DNA from: CAVVDY01 sp963815775
Lineage (GTDB): Bacteria > Acidobacteriota > Terriglobia > Terriglobales > Acidobacteriaceae
Assembly (NCBI GenBank): GCA_963815775.1
Contig: CAWFIB010000025.1
Coordinates: 368,408 to 432,407, forward strand
Direction of reading: 5' to 3'
Length of the DNA: 64,000 nucleotides
Below the pieces are notes generated by a model. It made no database searches and had not been told where the DNA came from. It was given only the letters and a program-made list of their open reading frames with translations. Position 1 is the stretch's first letter. Every line of letters begins with the position of its first letter. A program made the translations under genes and the position numbers. Positions 1 through 7,048 of this stretch are shown here, one piece after another.

Positions 1-154
1 TCGACCCCTTATCGTCGTCCACGAATGTAGGCAGCTCGGTGACGTAACGGTGCAGGTCAGTGAAGCGCACTTCCAGGGGATTCTGGTCGGGATATTTATC
101 AGCCAACGCGATGCCCAGATCTTCGGCGTCATCCCAGCGTAGTTCGGCAGCCAT
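1..154 (-). CDS. iscX: IscX, Fe-S cluster assembly protein (3' end outside window)
   Basis: This is the last gene of the ISC operon and it runs off the left edge, leaving 51 codons. The start is the ATG at 154, preceded by a good AAAGGA ribosome site. The visible protein begins MAAELRWDDAEDLG and contains the acidic, Trp-bearing N-terminus and the VRFTDLHRYV segment of the IscX (YfhJ) family, small acidic proteins that bind IscS and iron and tune cysteine desulfurase activity. Family members are about 65 residues, so only some 15 residues are missing. Its position directly after fdx, the usual last slot of the operon, supports the call. Confidence 0.9.
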   Translation of the reverse strand, partial: MAAELRWDDAEDLGIALADKYPDQNPLEVRFTDLHRYVTELPTFVDDDKGS

Positions 155-211
155 GCAGTTCCTTTCTCAACTGGCTCAGGCCAGCGATCCTTCACACTCA
201 ACACGAACCAA

Positions 212-293
212 TTAACCACCGAAATCACCGAGCGCACGGAGTCAGGCTGTTTACTTATCTGTCCTCCGTGGCCTCTGTGTTCTCCGTGGTGAA
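212..293. repeat. Dispersed repeat with inverted CCGTGGTG-type arms
   Basis: The gap between iscX and fdx holds an imperfect inverted repeat. The left arm (212-241) reads as ACCACCGAAATCACCGAGCG followed by CACGGAG, and the right arm (263-293) reads as CTCCGTGGCCTCTGTG followed by TTCTCCGTGGTGAA. A second element of the same kind lies at 4519-4715. Tandem CCGTGG blocks in opposite orientation mark a dispersed non-coding element rather than a terminator. Confidence 0.7.
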
Positions 294-298
294 GAAGA

Positions 299-712
299 TC
301 AGTGTCCTTCAGAAACGTAGTTGCGGTTCCAGGCCGGAATCTCAACCACAACCTCGCCCGGCTTCTCGATGATCGACTGGCAGCCCAGCCGAGATTCGAG
401 TTGCAGGTCAGCGGCCATGTCGAGGCGGTCGGCTTCGTCGTCTTCCATCTCGCTGAGCAGTTCCTTGCCTTTCTTCACCACGACGTGGCAGGTCGTGCAG
501 GCGCAATTGCCGCCGCAGGCGTGGTCCAGATGGACGCCAAAGTTCAGCGCAACGTCGAGAATCGATTCCGGCTTGCCGTGATCGAGATATGGGAGCTTGC
601 CGTGCTCGAACTCGACCGTCTTGTTGTCGGGAAGGAAGGTGACCCGAACGGTGTTGGCTCCGGGTGCTTCAATCGTGGCAGCGCTGCCGCCTTGGGTCTT
701 CTCGTCTGACAT
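299..712 (-). CDS. fdx: ISC-type [2Fe-2S] ferredoxin
   Basis: A 137-residue adrenodoxin/ISC-type ferredoxin that supplies electrons for Fe-S cluster assembly on IscU. The four cluster ligands are visible as Cys66, Cys72 and Cys75 (CGGNCACTTC) and Cys111 (LGCQS); a further Cys70 sits inside the loop. The N-terminus is about 20 residues longer than in the Escherichia coli protein. It follows hscA closely in the same direction (stop of hscA at 719, start of fdx at 712), so the two are probably co-translated. Assignment to the ISC ferredoxin rather than to a metabolic ferredoxin follows from the operon position. Confidence 0.95.
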   Translation of the reverse strand: MSDEKTQGGSAATIEAPGANTVRVTFLPDNKTVEFEHGKLPYLDHGKPESILDVALNFGVHLDHACGGNCACTTCHVVVKKGKELLSEMEDDEADRLDMAADLQLESRLGCQSIIEKPGEVVVEIPAWNRNYVSEGH

Positions 713-718
713 AATTCC

Positions 719-2623
719 TCAGTTCTTGATCTCTGCCTGCGCGATCGGGTGAGGCGCTTCGGGGCCCTCGCCCACACCGGCGTTGTCCATGGTCTTGCCC
801 TTGAGCGCCGCTCCGACAGCGGAGTCCATCATCAGCTCGGCCAGCCGCATGGTGCCCTGGTTCAAGGCTTCGACTCCGTCGCGCACTGCCTGGTAGTCGT
901 CTTGCGGCATCACGGCGCGCAGCGCCTTTTCCAGCTTGTCAATGTTCGTGCGCTCATGTGAAGTGAGCTGCTCCCACGCCGGATTCTTCCGACCCTTCTC
1001 CAGCGCCGTGAGAATCGTGTCGGCTTCATTGCGCGCTTCCACAAGCTGCCGCCGGCGAAAATCTTCCTCCGCGTAGTCGAAGGATTCGAGAATCATGTTC
1101 TCGACCTGCTCGTCGGTGAGCCCGTAGCTGGGCTGAACTTCGATCTCGGCTTCCTTGGCGCTGCGCAGCTCGCGCGCGGTGACGTGCAGAATGCCGTTCG
1201 CATCGATGAGGAATTTCACTTCGATACGCGGCAGCCCGGCGGGCATGGGAGGAATGCCCTTCAGGTCGAAGCGCGCCAGCGAGCGATTATCCTTGGCCAT
1301 CTCGCGCTCGCCCTGCACAACGTGGATCGCCACGTTCGTCTGGCCCTCCACGCCGGTTGTGAAGTGCTCGGTTGCCGACGCCGGAATCGTCGAGTTGCGA
1401 TGAATGATCTTCGCCACCCCCCCGCCCAGCGACTCGATGCCCAGCGACAGCGGCGTTACGTCGAGCAGCAGCATGTTGCTGGTTGCTTCCGAGCCTCCGG
1501 CGAGAATATTGGCTTGCACGGCTGCACCCAGCGCGACGACTTCGTCAGGGTTCAGGTCGGCGTGCGGCCTGCGCTGGAACATCTCTTCGACCAGTCCGCG
1601 CACCAGCGGAATCCGCGTCGACCCGCCCACCAGTACCGCTTCATCAATCTGTTGCGCGGTCAGCACAGCGTCTTTCATGGCCTGCTTCACGGGGCCGACA
1701 GTGCGGTTGATCACTGGCTGAATCAACTGCTCAAACTGCTCGCGTGTAATCTGCCGCTGATAACGCTTGCCCCCGGGAAGCTCGACGTCCAGCGCCGTTG
1801 CCGCGCTGGCGCTCAAGGCAATCTTGGCATCGATGACCGCCTTGCGGATGGCTTGGACGATTTCGGCATTGTGGCGAACGCTGACACCCAGGTCGCCCTG
1901 AATATCGTCGATCGCTATTGCCATGAGCAGATTGTCGATATCGTCGCCGCCGAGGTGGGTATCGCCGTTAGTGGCGATGACCTCGAAGATGCCTTCATGC
2001 AGCCTGAGAATCGAGATGTCGAAGGTCCCGCCGCCAAGATCGTAGACCGCGACCGTAACATCGTTGTGCTCGTCGAGACCATAGGCGAGCGCTGCCGCGG
2101 TCGGTTCATTCACCAGGCGTAGAACATCCAGGCCGGCAATGCGGCCGGCGTCCTTCGTGGCCTGACGCTGCGCATCATTGAAATAGGCCGGCACGGTGAT
2201 CACTGCTTTGCTCACCGGGGCAGCGAAGTAGCGCTCGGCATTACGCCTGAGTTGGCGGAGGATGAACGCAGAAATCTCTGGTGGCGTGAAGGTCTTACTG
2301 CCCAGCTTGATGCGCAGCACCTCGCCCGCAGCTAGGTCGTCTGCCAGGCGGAAAGGGAAGAGTTTCAACTCTTCCTGAATGTCTTCGACGCCACGACCCA
2401 TCAGCCGCTTCACGCTATAGACCGCGCGTTCCGGAGTCTCGATCAGATACTTGCGCGCAGCGTTGCCGACAACCACCTGGTCCTTTTCGTCCAGCGCGAC
2501 AACCGAGGGAACCAGGTTCGCGCCGTCCTCTGCGGGGATGACGACCGGGCGGTCGTTTTCCATGTATGCCACCAGCGAGTTGGTGGTGCCCAGGTCGATT
2601 CCGATGATGCGGTCAGATGCCAT
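719..2623 (-). CDS. hscA: HscA, Hsp70-type chaperone for Fe-S assembly
   Basis: A 634-residue Hsp70 homologue dedicated to Fe-S cluster transfer from IscU. The nucleotide-binding domain shows the phosphate-1 motif IGIDLGTTNS, the phosphate-2 motif DLGGGTFDIS and the adenosine motif GGSTRIPLV; the substrate-binding domain begins at DVTPLSLGIE. The frame is open up to a GTG at 2653, but the ATG at 2623 (MASDRIIG) places the start just ahead of the first ATPase strand as in the family, so it is preferred. Its client motif, LPPVK, is present in the IscU of the same operon. A palindromic repeat at 2686-2714 lies between hscB and this gene. Confidence 0.93.
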   Translation of the reverse strand: MASDRIIGIDLGTTNSLVAYMENDRPVVIPAEDGANLVPSVVALDEKDQVVVGNAARKYLIETPERAVYSVKRLMGRGVEDIQEELKLFPFRLADDLAAGEVLRIKLGSKTFTPPEISAFILRQLRRNAERYFAAPVSKAVITVPAYFNDAQRQATKDAGRIAGLDVLRLVNEPTAAALAYGLDEHNDVTVAVYDLGGGTFDISILRLHEGIFEVIATNGDTHLGGDDIDNLLMAIAIDDIQGDLGVSVRHNAEIVQAIRKAVIDAKIALSASAATALDVELPGGKRYQRQITREQFEQLIQPVINRTVGPVKQAMKDAVLTAQQIDEAVLVGGSTRIPLVRGLVEEMFQRRPHADLNPDEVVALGAAVQANILAGGSEATSNMLLLDVTPLSLGIESLGGGVAKIIHRNSTIPASATEHFTTGVEGQTNVAIHVVQGEREMAKDNRSLARFDLKGIPPMPAGLPRIEVKFLIDANGILHVTARELRSAKEAEIEVQPSYGLTDEQVENMILESFDYAEEDFRRRQLVEARNEADTILTALEKGRKNPAWEQLTSHERTNIDKLEKALRAVMPQDDYQAVRDGVEALNQGTMRLAELMMDSAVGAALKGKTMDNAGVGEGPEAPHPIAQAEIKN

Positions 2624-2685
2624 GCAATTCTGTTTCACTGCCGGGTGGAGCACGCATTCATGCGTGCCAGCAATCCACCCCTGGG

Positions 2686-2714
2686 TTTTGAAGAGGCACG
2701 GCTTTAGCCGTGCC
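2686..2714. repeat. Palindromic repeat between hscB and hscA
   Basis: A perfect stem of nine base pairs with a two-base loop, GGCACGGCTTTAGCCGTGCC at 2695-2714, preceded by TTTTGAAGA. There is no T-run after it in either direction, so it does not look like a terminator although transcription of the operon crosses it. A diverged copy aligning over the same 29 positions occurs at 43358-43386, which shows that it is a dispersed element. Confidence 0.65.
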
Positions 2715-2762
2715 GAAGCTGCCCTTCCCTGGTTTGTCGTCCTGAGACGGCTTGAGCTATGC

Positions 2763-3551
2763 TCAGATCTCTAGCACCGCGTCCAGTTCGCGCAGCAGAT
2801 TACGAATGTAGGAGCGGCGATTCAGCACGTCGACCATCCGGTTGCGCACTTGCGCGCGATCGCTCTCCAGCACGTTTTCACCGCGCTCGCTGCGGTCAAT
2901 CAGCGCGTCCCAGTCATTCCAGGCAGAGCGCAATTCTTCAATCAGGTTGTCGTGTTTGGTCTGCAGGTGCTGCTTGGTGTTTTCTACCTCATGCTCAAGT
3001 GTGCGATCGTCTTCCCCCATCTTCTTGTTCATGCGCAACTCTTCCAGTTGCATGTTGAGCTCGAAGACTTCTTCCAGCAGGTCGGGTGGGACCGTCTGCT
3101 TCTTCACACCGCCGGTGCGACGCGCCTCTTCGGTCGCTGCTTGCGACTGCTCTTCCAGTTGCAGGCCCTGCAAGCGCAGCAGGTACTCAGTGCGCGTGAT
3201 GGGATCGCGCAGCGTGCGATAGGCGTCGTTGAGCTGCGAGCTTTTTTCCAGGCTCCATTCCTGCTCACGGCCAGTGCTACCGGCATTGATGTCAGGATGC
3301 AGATGGCGGCTGAGATCGTAGAAGTCGCGCTCCAGTTGCTTGGTGTCGATATTCAGCCGATAAGGCAAGCCGAAGAAGGTGAAGTAGTCCACCGGAACCG
3401 GCGGCTGCACTTTGCCACACTCTTGGCAAAAGTGGGCGGCGCGCATTGCCCCGCAGGACCAGCAATTCGCCTTGAGCGGCTTGTCCTGGCTCACAACCAG
3501 GATGCCGCTCTCGCCCGATTTGTCGCGCTTTGTCTTCACCATATTCACCAT
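2763..3551 (-). CDS. hscB: HscB, J-domain co-chaperone with N-terminal tetracysteine module
   Basis: A 262-residue co-chaperone that stimulates HscA ATPase and delivers IscU. The J-domain has the essential His-Pro-Asp at residues 85-87 (SRHLHPDIN), followed by the acidic, helical C-terminal domain that binds IscU. Unlike the roughly 170-residue E. coli HscB, this protein starts with two CxxC pairs (Cys30, Cys33, Cys42, Cys45) immediately before the J-domain. That arrangement is known from the human mitochondrial homologue HSCB. The start could also be the ATG three codons downstream (3542). About 60 extra residues at the C-terminus form a predicted coiled helical tail. Confidence 0.9.
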   Translation of the reverse strand: MVNMVKTKRDKSGESGILVVSQDKPLKANCWSCGAMRAAHFCQECGKVQPPVPVDYFTFFGLPYRLNIDTKQLERDFYDLSRHLHPDINAGSTGREQEWSLEKSSQLNDAYRTLRDPITRTEYLLRLQGLQLEEQSQAATEEARRTGGVKKQTVPPDLLEEVFELNMQLEELRMNKKMGEDDRTLEHEVENTKQHLQTKHDNLIEELRSAWNDWDALIDRSERGENVLESDRAQVRNRMVDVLNRRSYIRNLLRELDAVLEI

Positions 3552-3622
3552 GGGTGTACGCCCGCAGCAACGCGAGCAACCCTCCCAGCCATAAGCTTGA
3601 TTGCCGATGAAAGGCGCAGCAT

Positions 3623-4003
3623 CTACGAGAACGAGGTGCCGCAGCCGCAGGACTTCTTGGCATTCGGGTTCTGGAACACGAAGCCCTGATGCATGAGCGT
3701 CTCCTCGTAATCGAGGATCATGCCGTGCAGGTAGATGAAGGACTTTGGATCGACGAACACCCGCACATCTTCGAACTGGAACACCCGGTCGCGTTCGCGC
3801 GGCTGGGTGTCGAAGCGAATGTTGTAGCTCAGGCCCGAGCAGCCGCCGCCCTGCACCCCGAGTCGCAGGCCGCCTTCGGTCGGCGAAATGTTTTCTTTGG
3901 CTATCGCTGCGCGAATACGCGCCAGCGCCTTCTCCGTGACCTGAATGCCTTTAGCAGGTTGGGCAGCCGCTTGTGCGGGATTTTCGATTTCGATTGTGCT
4001 CAT
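3623..4003 (-). CDS. iscA: IscA, A-type Fe-S carrier protein
   Basis: A 126-residue A-type carrier of the HesB/IscA family, which receives clusters or iron and passes clusters to apo-enzymes. The three conserved cysteines are present: Cys55 in GGGCSGLSY and Cys119/Cys121 in SCGCGTSF at the C-terminus. An Ala/Gln-rich 18-residue N-terminal extension precedes the conserved ITVTEKA-like start. It lies between iscU and hscB, which is the standard ISC order. Confidence 0.93.
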   Translation of the reverse strand: MSTIEIENPAQAAAQPAKGIQVTEKALARIRAAIAKENISPTEGGLRLGVQGGGCSGLSYNIRFDTQPRERDRVFQFEDVRVFVDPKSFIYLHGMILDYEETLMHQGFVFQNPNAKKSCGCGTSFS

Positions 4004-4062
4004 GGTTCTCCCGGCGCCATAGGCCGGTCATAGGCCCGAAGCGCCAGTCCTCATCTACAGCC

Positions 4063-4485
4063 TTAGGATTGCTGTGCCACCGTCGCGGCTTCCGCCTGGC
4101 CCTGGCCCTGCTTCTTCTTCCAGTCGCCGATGGCCGCGCGGATCGCGTCTTCCGCCAGCACCGAGCAGTGGATCTTCACCGGAGGCAGAGACAGCTCTTT
4201 GACGATGTCGGTGTTCTTGATCTGCAGTGCCTCGTCCACCGTCTTGCCCTTAACCCACTCGGTGGCAAGCGAAGACGAAGCGATGGCCGAGCCGCAGCCG
4301 AAGGTCTTGAACTTGGCGTCTTCGATGACGTTTGTCGCCGGGTTCACCTTGATCTGCAGCTTCATCACGTCGCCGCACTCCGGCGCGCCCACCAGGCCGG
4401 TGCCTACTTCGGAGCTGCTCTTGTCGAGCGAGCCCACGTTGCGCGGATTGGTGTAGTGATCGAGAACCTTGTCGCTGTATGCCAT
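4063..4485 (-). CDS. iscU: IscU, Fe-S cluster scaffold protein
   Basis: A 140-residue scaffold on which the [2Fe-2S] cluster is built from IscS sulfur. The ligand set is complete: Cys37 (APECGD), Asp39, Cys64 (FGCGSA) and Cys107 (KIHCS). LPPVK at residues 100-104 is the HscA recognition motif, matching the HscA and HscB encoded downstream. The C-terminus carries an extra Gln/Ala-rich tail after the usual family end. The protein is IscU rather than SufU because it has LPPVK and lacks the SufU insertion. Confidence 0.97.
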   Translation of the reverse strand: MAYSDKVLDHYTNPRNVGSLDKSSSEVGTGLVGAPECGDVMKLQIKVNPATNVIEDAKFKTFGCGSAIASSSLATEWVKGKTVDEALQIKNTDIVKELSLPPVKIHCSVLAEDAIRAAIGDWKKKQGQGQAEAATVAQQS

Positions 4486-4518
4486 TTACTTCTTCTCCTC
4501 AGGGGCTCAAGCCCAGAA

Positions 4519-4715
4519 ATTCGTTCACCACGGAGGCACCGAGAACACGGAGGAAAGTAATCCTGAATGCTTTTCGCCGCGCTTTATGCCTCTTCGTACG
4601 TCTCAATCTCTGTTCAGCGCCTATCCGACGCTGAAGCTTGTGTTCACCGCGAAGGACCCAGGTAACGTAGAGGAAATCCGATTCATCCCCATCTTCTCCG
4701 TGACCTCCGTGGTGA
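4519..4715. repeat. Dispersed repeat pair in the iscS-iscU gap
   Basis: The 233-base gap between iscS and iscU holds the same type of element as 212-293. TTCACCACGGAGGCACCGAG followed by AACACGGAGGAAAG begins near 4524, a degenerate copy (GTTCACCGCGAAGGACCCAG) begins near 4640, and an inverted arm CTTCTCCGTGACCTCCGTGG ends near 4712. No coding potential is seen. The element separates iscS from the rest of the operon and may affect the mRNA. Confidence 0.65.
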
Positions 4716-4718
4716 GAA

Positions 4719-5993
4719 TTAGTGCGCCGACGGCTCAGCCGCCCACTGCACCTTCGTCAGATCGACGCCTTCCTTGGCCATCTCATACAAAGGCGACAGC
4801 TCGCGCAAACGGTTGACCGTATCCACCACACGCTCTGCCACGTAATCAACTTCCGCTTCCGTGTTGAAGCGTCCAATGCCGAAGCGGATCGAGCTGTGCG
4901 CCAGATCATCTCCCGCGCCCAGCGCCTTCAATACATAAGATGGCTCCAGCGTCGCAGAGGTGCACGCTGAGCCGCTCGACACCGCAATATCGTTGATGCC
5001 CATCAGCAGCGACTCGCCTTCCACATAGGCGAAGCTGATGTTCAGGTTGCCCGGCAGGTGATGCTCCATCGTGCCGTTGATGTACACCTCGTCGAGCTCG
5101 CCCATGATCTTGTCCTTCAGGCGATCGCGGAGCGCCGCGAGATGGACCGCTTCCGTAGCCATCTCTTCGCTGGCGATGGCGCAGGCCTTGCCGAGTCCCG
5201 CAATTCCCGGAACATTCAGCGTGCCGGAACGCATGCCACGCTCGTGGCCGCCGCCATCGATCTGCGCCACCAACTGCACCCGCGGATTCTTGCGGCGAAC
5301 GTACAGTGCACCCACCCCCTTGGGACCGTAGAGCTTGTGTGCCGAGATCGAAGCCAGGTCGACATTGTCCTGAATTACGTTGAACGGCACCTTGCCGACC
5401 GCCTGCACCGCATCGGTATGGAACAGCACTCCGCGCTCATGGCATAGCGCCCCGATTTCGCGGATGGGCTGCAGCACGCCGATCTCGTTGTTGGCCGTCA
5501 TGATCGTAACCAGGATCGTCTTGTCATCCATGGCCCGCTTCAGGTCCTCGAGGTCGATGCGGCCGTCCTTCTGCACTGGCAGATAGGTCACGCGGAATCC
5601 GTACTTCTCCAGCCGCTTGCAGGTGTCGAGCACCGCCTTGTGCTCGGTGGCCTGAGTGATGATGTGGTTGCCCTTCTCGCGATACATCTCGGCCACGCCC
5701 TTGATTGCGAGGTTGTCGCTCTCGGTGGCGCCCGAGGTGAAGATGACTTCCTTCGCGGTTGCGCCGATCAGCTTGGCGATGCGGTCGCGCGCCTGCTCCA
5801 CGGCCTGCTCGGCGAGCCAGCCAAATTCGTGATTACGGCTGGCAGCGTTGCCGAATGTGTCCGTGAAGTAAGGCAGCATCTCCTGCAACACGCGCGGATC
5901 GGTGCGCGTGGTGGCATGGTTGTCCATGTAGATCGGCAGCTTCACGTCTTTGCTCACAACTACGTTTTCCGGGGCAATAGCAGTAGTGCTCAT
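4719..5993 (-). CDS. iscS: IscS, cysteine desulfurase
   Basis: A 424-residue PLP enzyme that takes sulfur from cysteine and passes it as persulfide to IscU. The PLP-binding lysine is Lys220 (SISAHKLYGPKG) and the persulfide cysteine is Cys344 in SSGSACTSATLEPSYVL, on the long mobile loop typical of group I enzymes. The C-terminus keeps the IscS-type tail that binds IscU. An 18-residue N-terminal extension precedes the usual start at LPIYMDNHATT. It follows iscR after 15 bases and is the first catalytic gene of the operon. Confidence 0.97.
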   Translation of the reverse strand: MSTTAIAPENVVVSKDVKLPIYMDNHATTRTDPRVLQEMLPYFTDTFGNAASRNHEFGWLAEQAVEQARDRIAKLIGATAKEVIFTSGATESDNLAIKGVAEMYREKGNHIITQATEHKAVLDTCKRLEKYGFRVTYLPVQKDGRIDLEDLKRAMDDKTILVTIMTANNEIGVLQPIREIGALCHERGVLFHTDAVQAVGKVPFNVIQDNVDLASISAHKLYGPKGVGALYVRRKNPRVQLVAQIDGGGHERGMRSGTLNVPGIAGLGKACAIASEEMATEAVHLAALRDRLKDKIMGELDEVYINGTMEHHLPGNLNISFAYVEGESLLMGINDIAVSSGSACTSATLEPSYVLKALGAGDDLAHSSIRFGIGRFNTEAEVDYVAERVVDTVNRLRELSPLYEMAKEGVDLTKVQWAAEPSAH

Positions 5994-6009
5994 AATGAAA
6001 TGCCTTCTC

Positions 6010-6480
6010 CTAAACTTTGGCGGGGTCGTTTCGCCCCAGGCCCAGTGTTACCAGTTCTGTCGCAATCTCGTTTTCGTGGTCCGGCTCCGTCATCTCCCAG
6101 ATGGTCAGCCGGTTCAAAACCTCTTCGATGCTGCGGCTCACCTTGAGCAACGGACGGCGAATGGTGCAATAGTCACTCTGCTCGCAGTCGTCGCGCGCGC
6201 TGCACGAGGTGATGAACAGCGGACCTTCAATCGCGCGAATCACCTCGAAGGCGCTGATCTGCCGCGGGTCACGCGACAGGCTGTAGCCGCCATTAGTGCC
6301 GTACTGCGAGACCAGCAACCCCGCCTTTGTCAGCCGCTGCAAAATCTTCGCCAGCGCCTCCTGCGGAATGCTGTACATCTCCGCCAGATCTTTGGCGCTG
6401 CAGGCTCCCAGGTCCGCGTGCTCGGCGAGATGCCGCATGGCGATCAAGCCGTAATCCGCCTTCTTGGTGAGCTTCAACAT
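6010..6480 (-). CDS. iscR: IscR-like Rrf2-family Fe-S regulator
   Basis: A 156-residue Rrf2 regulator with an N-terminal winged helix (MLKLTKKADYGLIAMRHLA) and three clustered cysteines, Cys93, Cys99 and Cys105, with the C-x5-C-x5-C spacing of the E. coli [2Fe-2S] ligands. The fourth E. coli ligand, His three residues after the last cysteine, is replaced here by Arg108. It is the promoter-proximal gene of the ISC operon, so autoregulation of the operon by cluster status is the likely role. A perfect inverted repeat just downstream of its predicted promoter (6504-6518) is a candidate binding site. Confidence 0.9.
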   Translation of the reverse strand: MLKLTKKADYGLIAMRHLAEHADLGACSAKDLAEMYSIPQEALAKILQRLTKAGLLVSQYGTNGGYSLSRDPRQISAFEVIRAIEGPLFITSCSARDDCEQSDYCTIRRPLLKVSRSIEEVLNRLTIWEMTEPDHENEIATELVTLGLGRNDPAKV

Positions 6481-6503
6481 GACGCATTCTTCTGATGCAT
6501 ATC

Positions 6504-6518
6504 CGACCGATTAGGTCG
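6504..6518. promoter_or_regulatory. Candidate operator of the isc operon
   Basis: CGACC-GATTA-GGTCG is a perfect inverted repeat with five-base arms and a five-base spacer. It lies 24 bases ahead of the iscR ATG and overlaps the expected transcription start, so a bound regulator would block transcription. The likely protein is the IscR-like regulator encoded next to it; this is inference from position. Confidence 0.5.
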
Positions 6519-6525
6519 TAAATCG

Positions 6526-6555
6526 ATTCTACGGCTTGGAAAGCCTTCAAGGCAA
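6526..6555 (-). promoter_or_regulatory. Predicted promoter of the isc operon
   Basis: Read on the minus strand, TTGCCT (6550-6555) and TAGAAT (6526-6531) are separated by 18 bases, a fair match to a housekeeping promoter. It would start transcription near 6519, about 40 bases ahead of the iscR ATG and directly at the inverted repeat 6504-6518. Confidence 0.45.
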
Positions 6556-6711
6556 GTTTTCCAGCGAACGGGAGATTCAAGCATTCGGCTGCAGATTACT
6601 GGCAGCGAATGACTTAGCCATTGGCGATCAAATACGTCGGATATCTGGAGCCGCAGCGGTCCCAACTGGTGAAGGTTGCTCCAGATTTAACATTTCGGGT
6701 GCGGGAAATAC

Positions 6712-6739
6712 TTGACTTCGCCTCAGCTCGGTCTAAAAT
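6712..6739 (+). promoter_or_regulatory. Predicted promoter of the small CxxC-protein gene
   Basis: TTGACT (6712-6717) and TAAAAT (6734-6739) with a 16-base spacer make one of the strongest housekeeping-type promoters in the window. The next gene on this strand starts at 6833 (or at a GTG at 6779). Confidence 0.5.
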
Positions 6740-6832
6740 AACCGCCAATTCTTAGGACGGCCCGCCCCAGGCGGGTTCGTGAATGCAATCCAGTCGGCTG
6801 CGGCCATAAGCAATCTTCTTCCGAGCAGCTCT

Positions 6833-6988
6833 ATGCCTAATGTATGTCTTCACCCTCGTGTCCAAATCGTCTCGCGAGACGAGGACTCGGAATTTGTGGA
6901 GTGCCTGGAATGCCGCGAGGTGTTCGATTCCAGCGAGTTCCGCGATATGGACATCGAAGCGAAGATTCCCACCGAAGACGATGAATAG
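6833..6988 (+). CDS. Small acidic protein with a CLEC cysteine pair, unknown function
   Basis: A 51-residue protein, MPNVCLHPRVQIVSRDE followed by an acidic tail. It has CxHP near the start and CLEC at residues 28-31 (FVECLECREVFDSSEF), which suggests a small metal-binding knuckle, probably zinc. The start at ATG 6833 is chosen because the preceding 18 codons from the alternative GTG (6779) are not protein-like. A strong promoter lies upstream. It converges on tsaD. I do not recognise a named family; the compact size and cysteines argue that it is a real gene. Confidence 0.6.
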   Translation: MPNVCLHPRVQIVSRDEDSEFVECLECREVFDSSEFRDMDIEAKIPTEDDE

Positions 6989-7048
6989 GCACCTCTGGCG
7001 ACCCAGCACAGTCCTTGCATGAACCTGCCTTGGTGTGTCAGTCCGGCT

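Noticed and set aside
1184..2122. Open frame of 312 codons on the plus strand opposite hscA
   Set aside because: It is an antisense shadow of hscA; the Hsp70 motifs in the minus frame are unambiguous.
2695..2714. Stem-loop between hscB and hscA as a terminator
   Set aside because: No T-run follows on the transcribed strand, downstream operon genes need transcription through it, and a related copy elsewhere shows it is a dispersed repeat.
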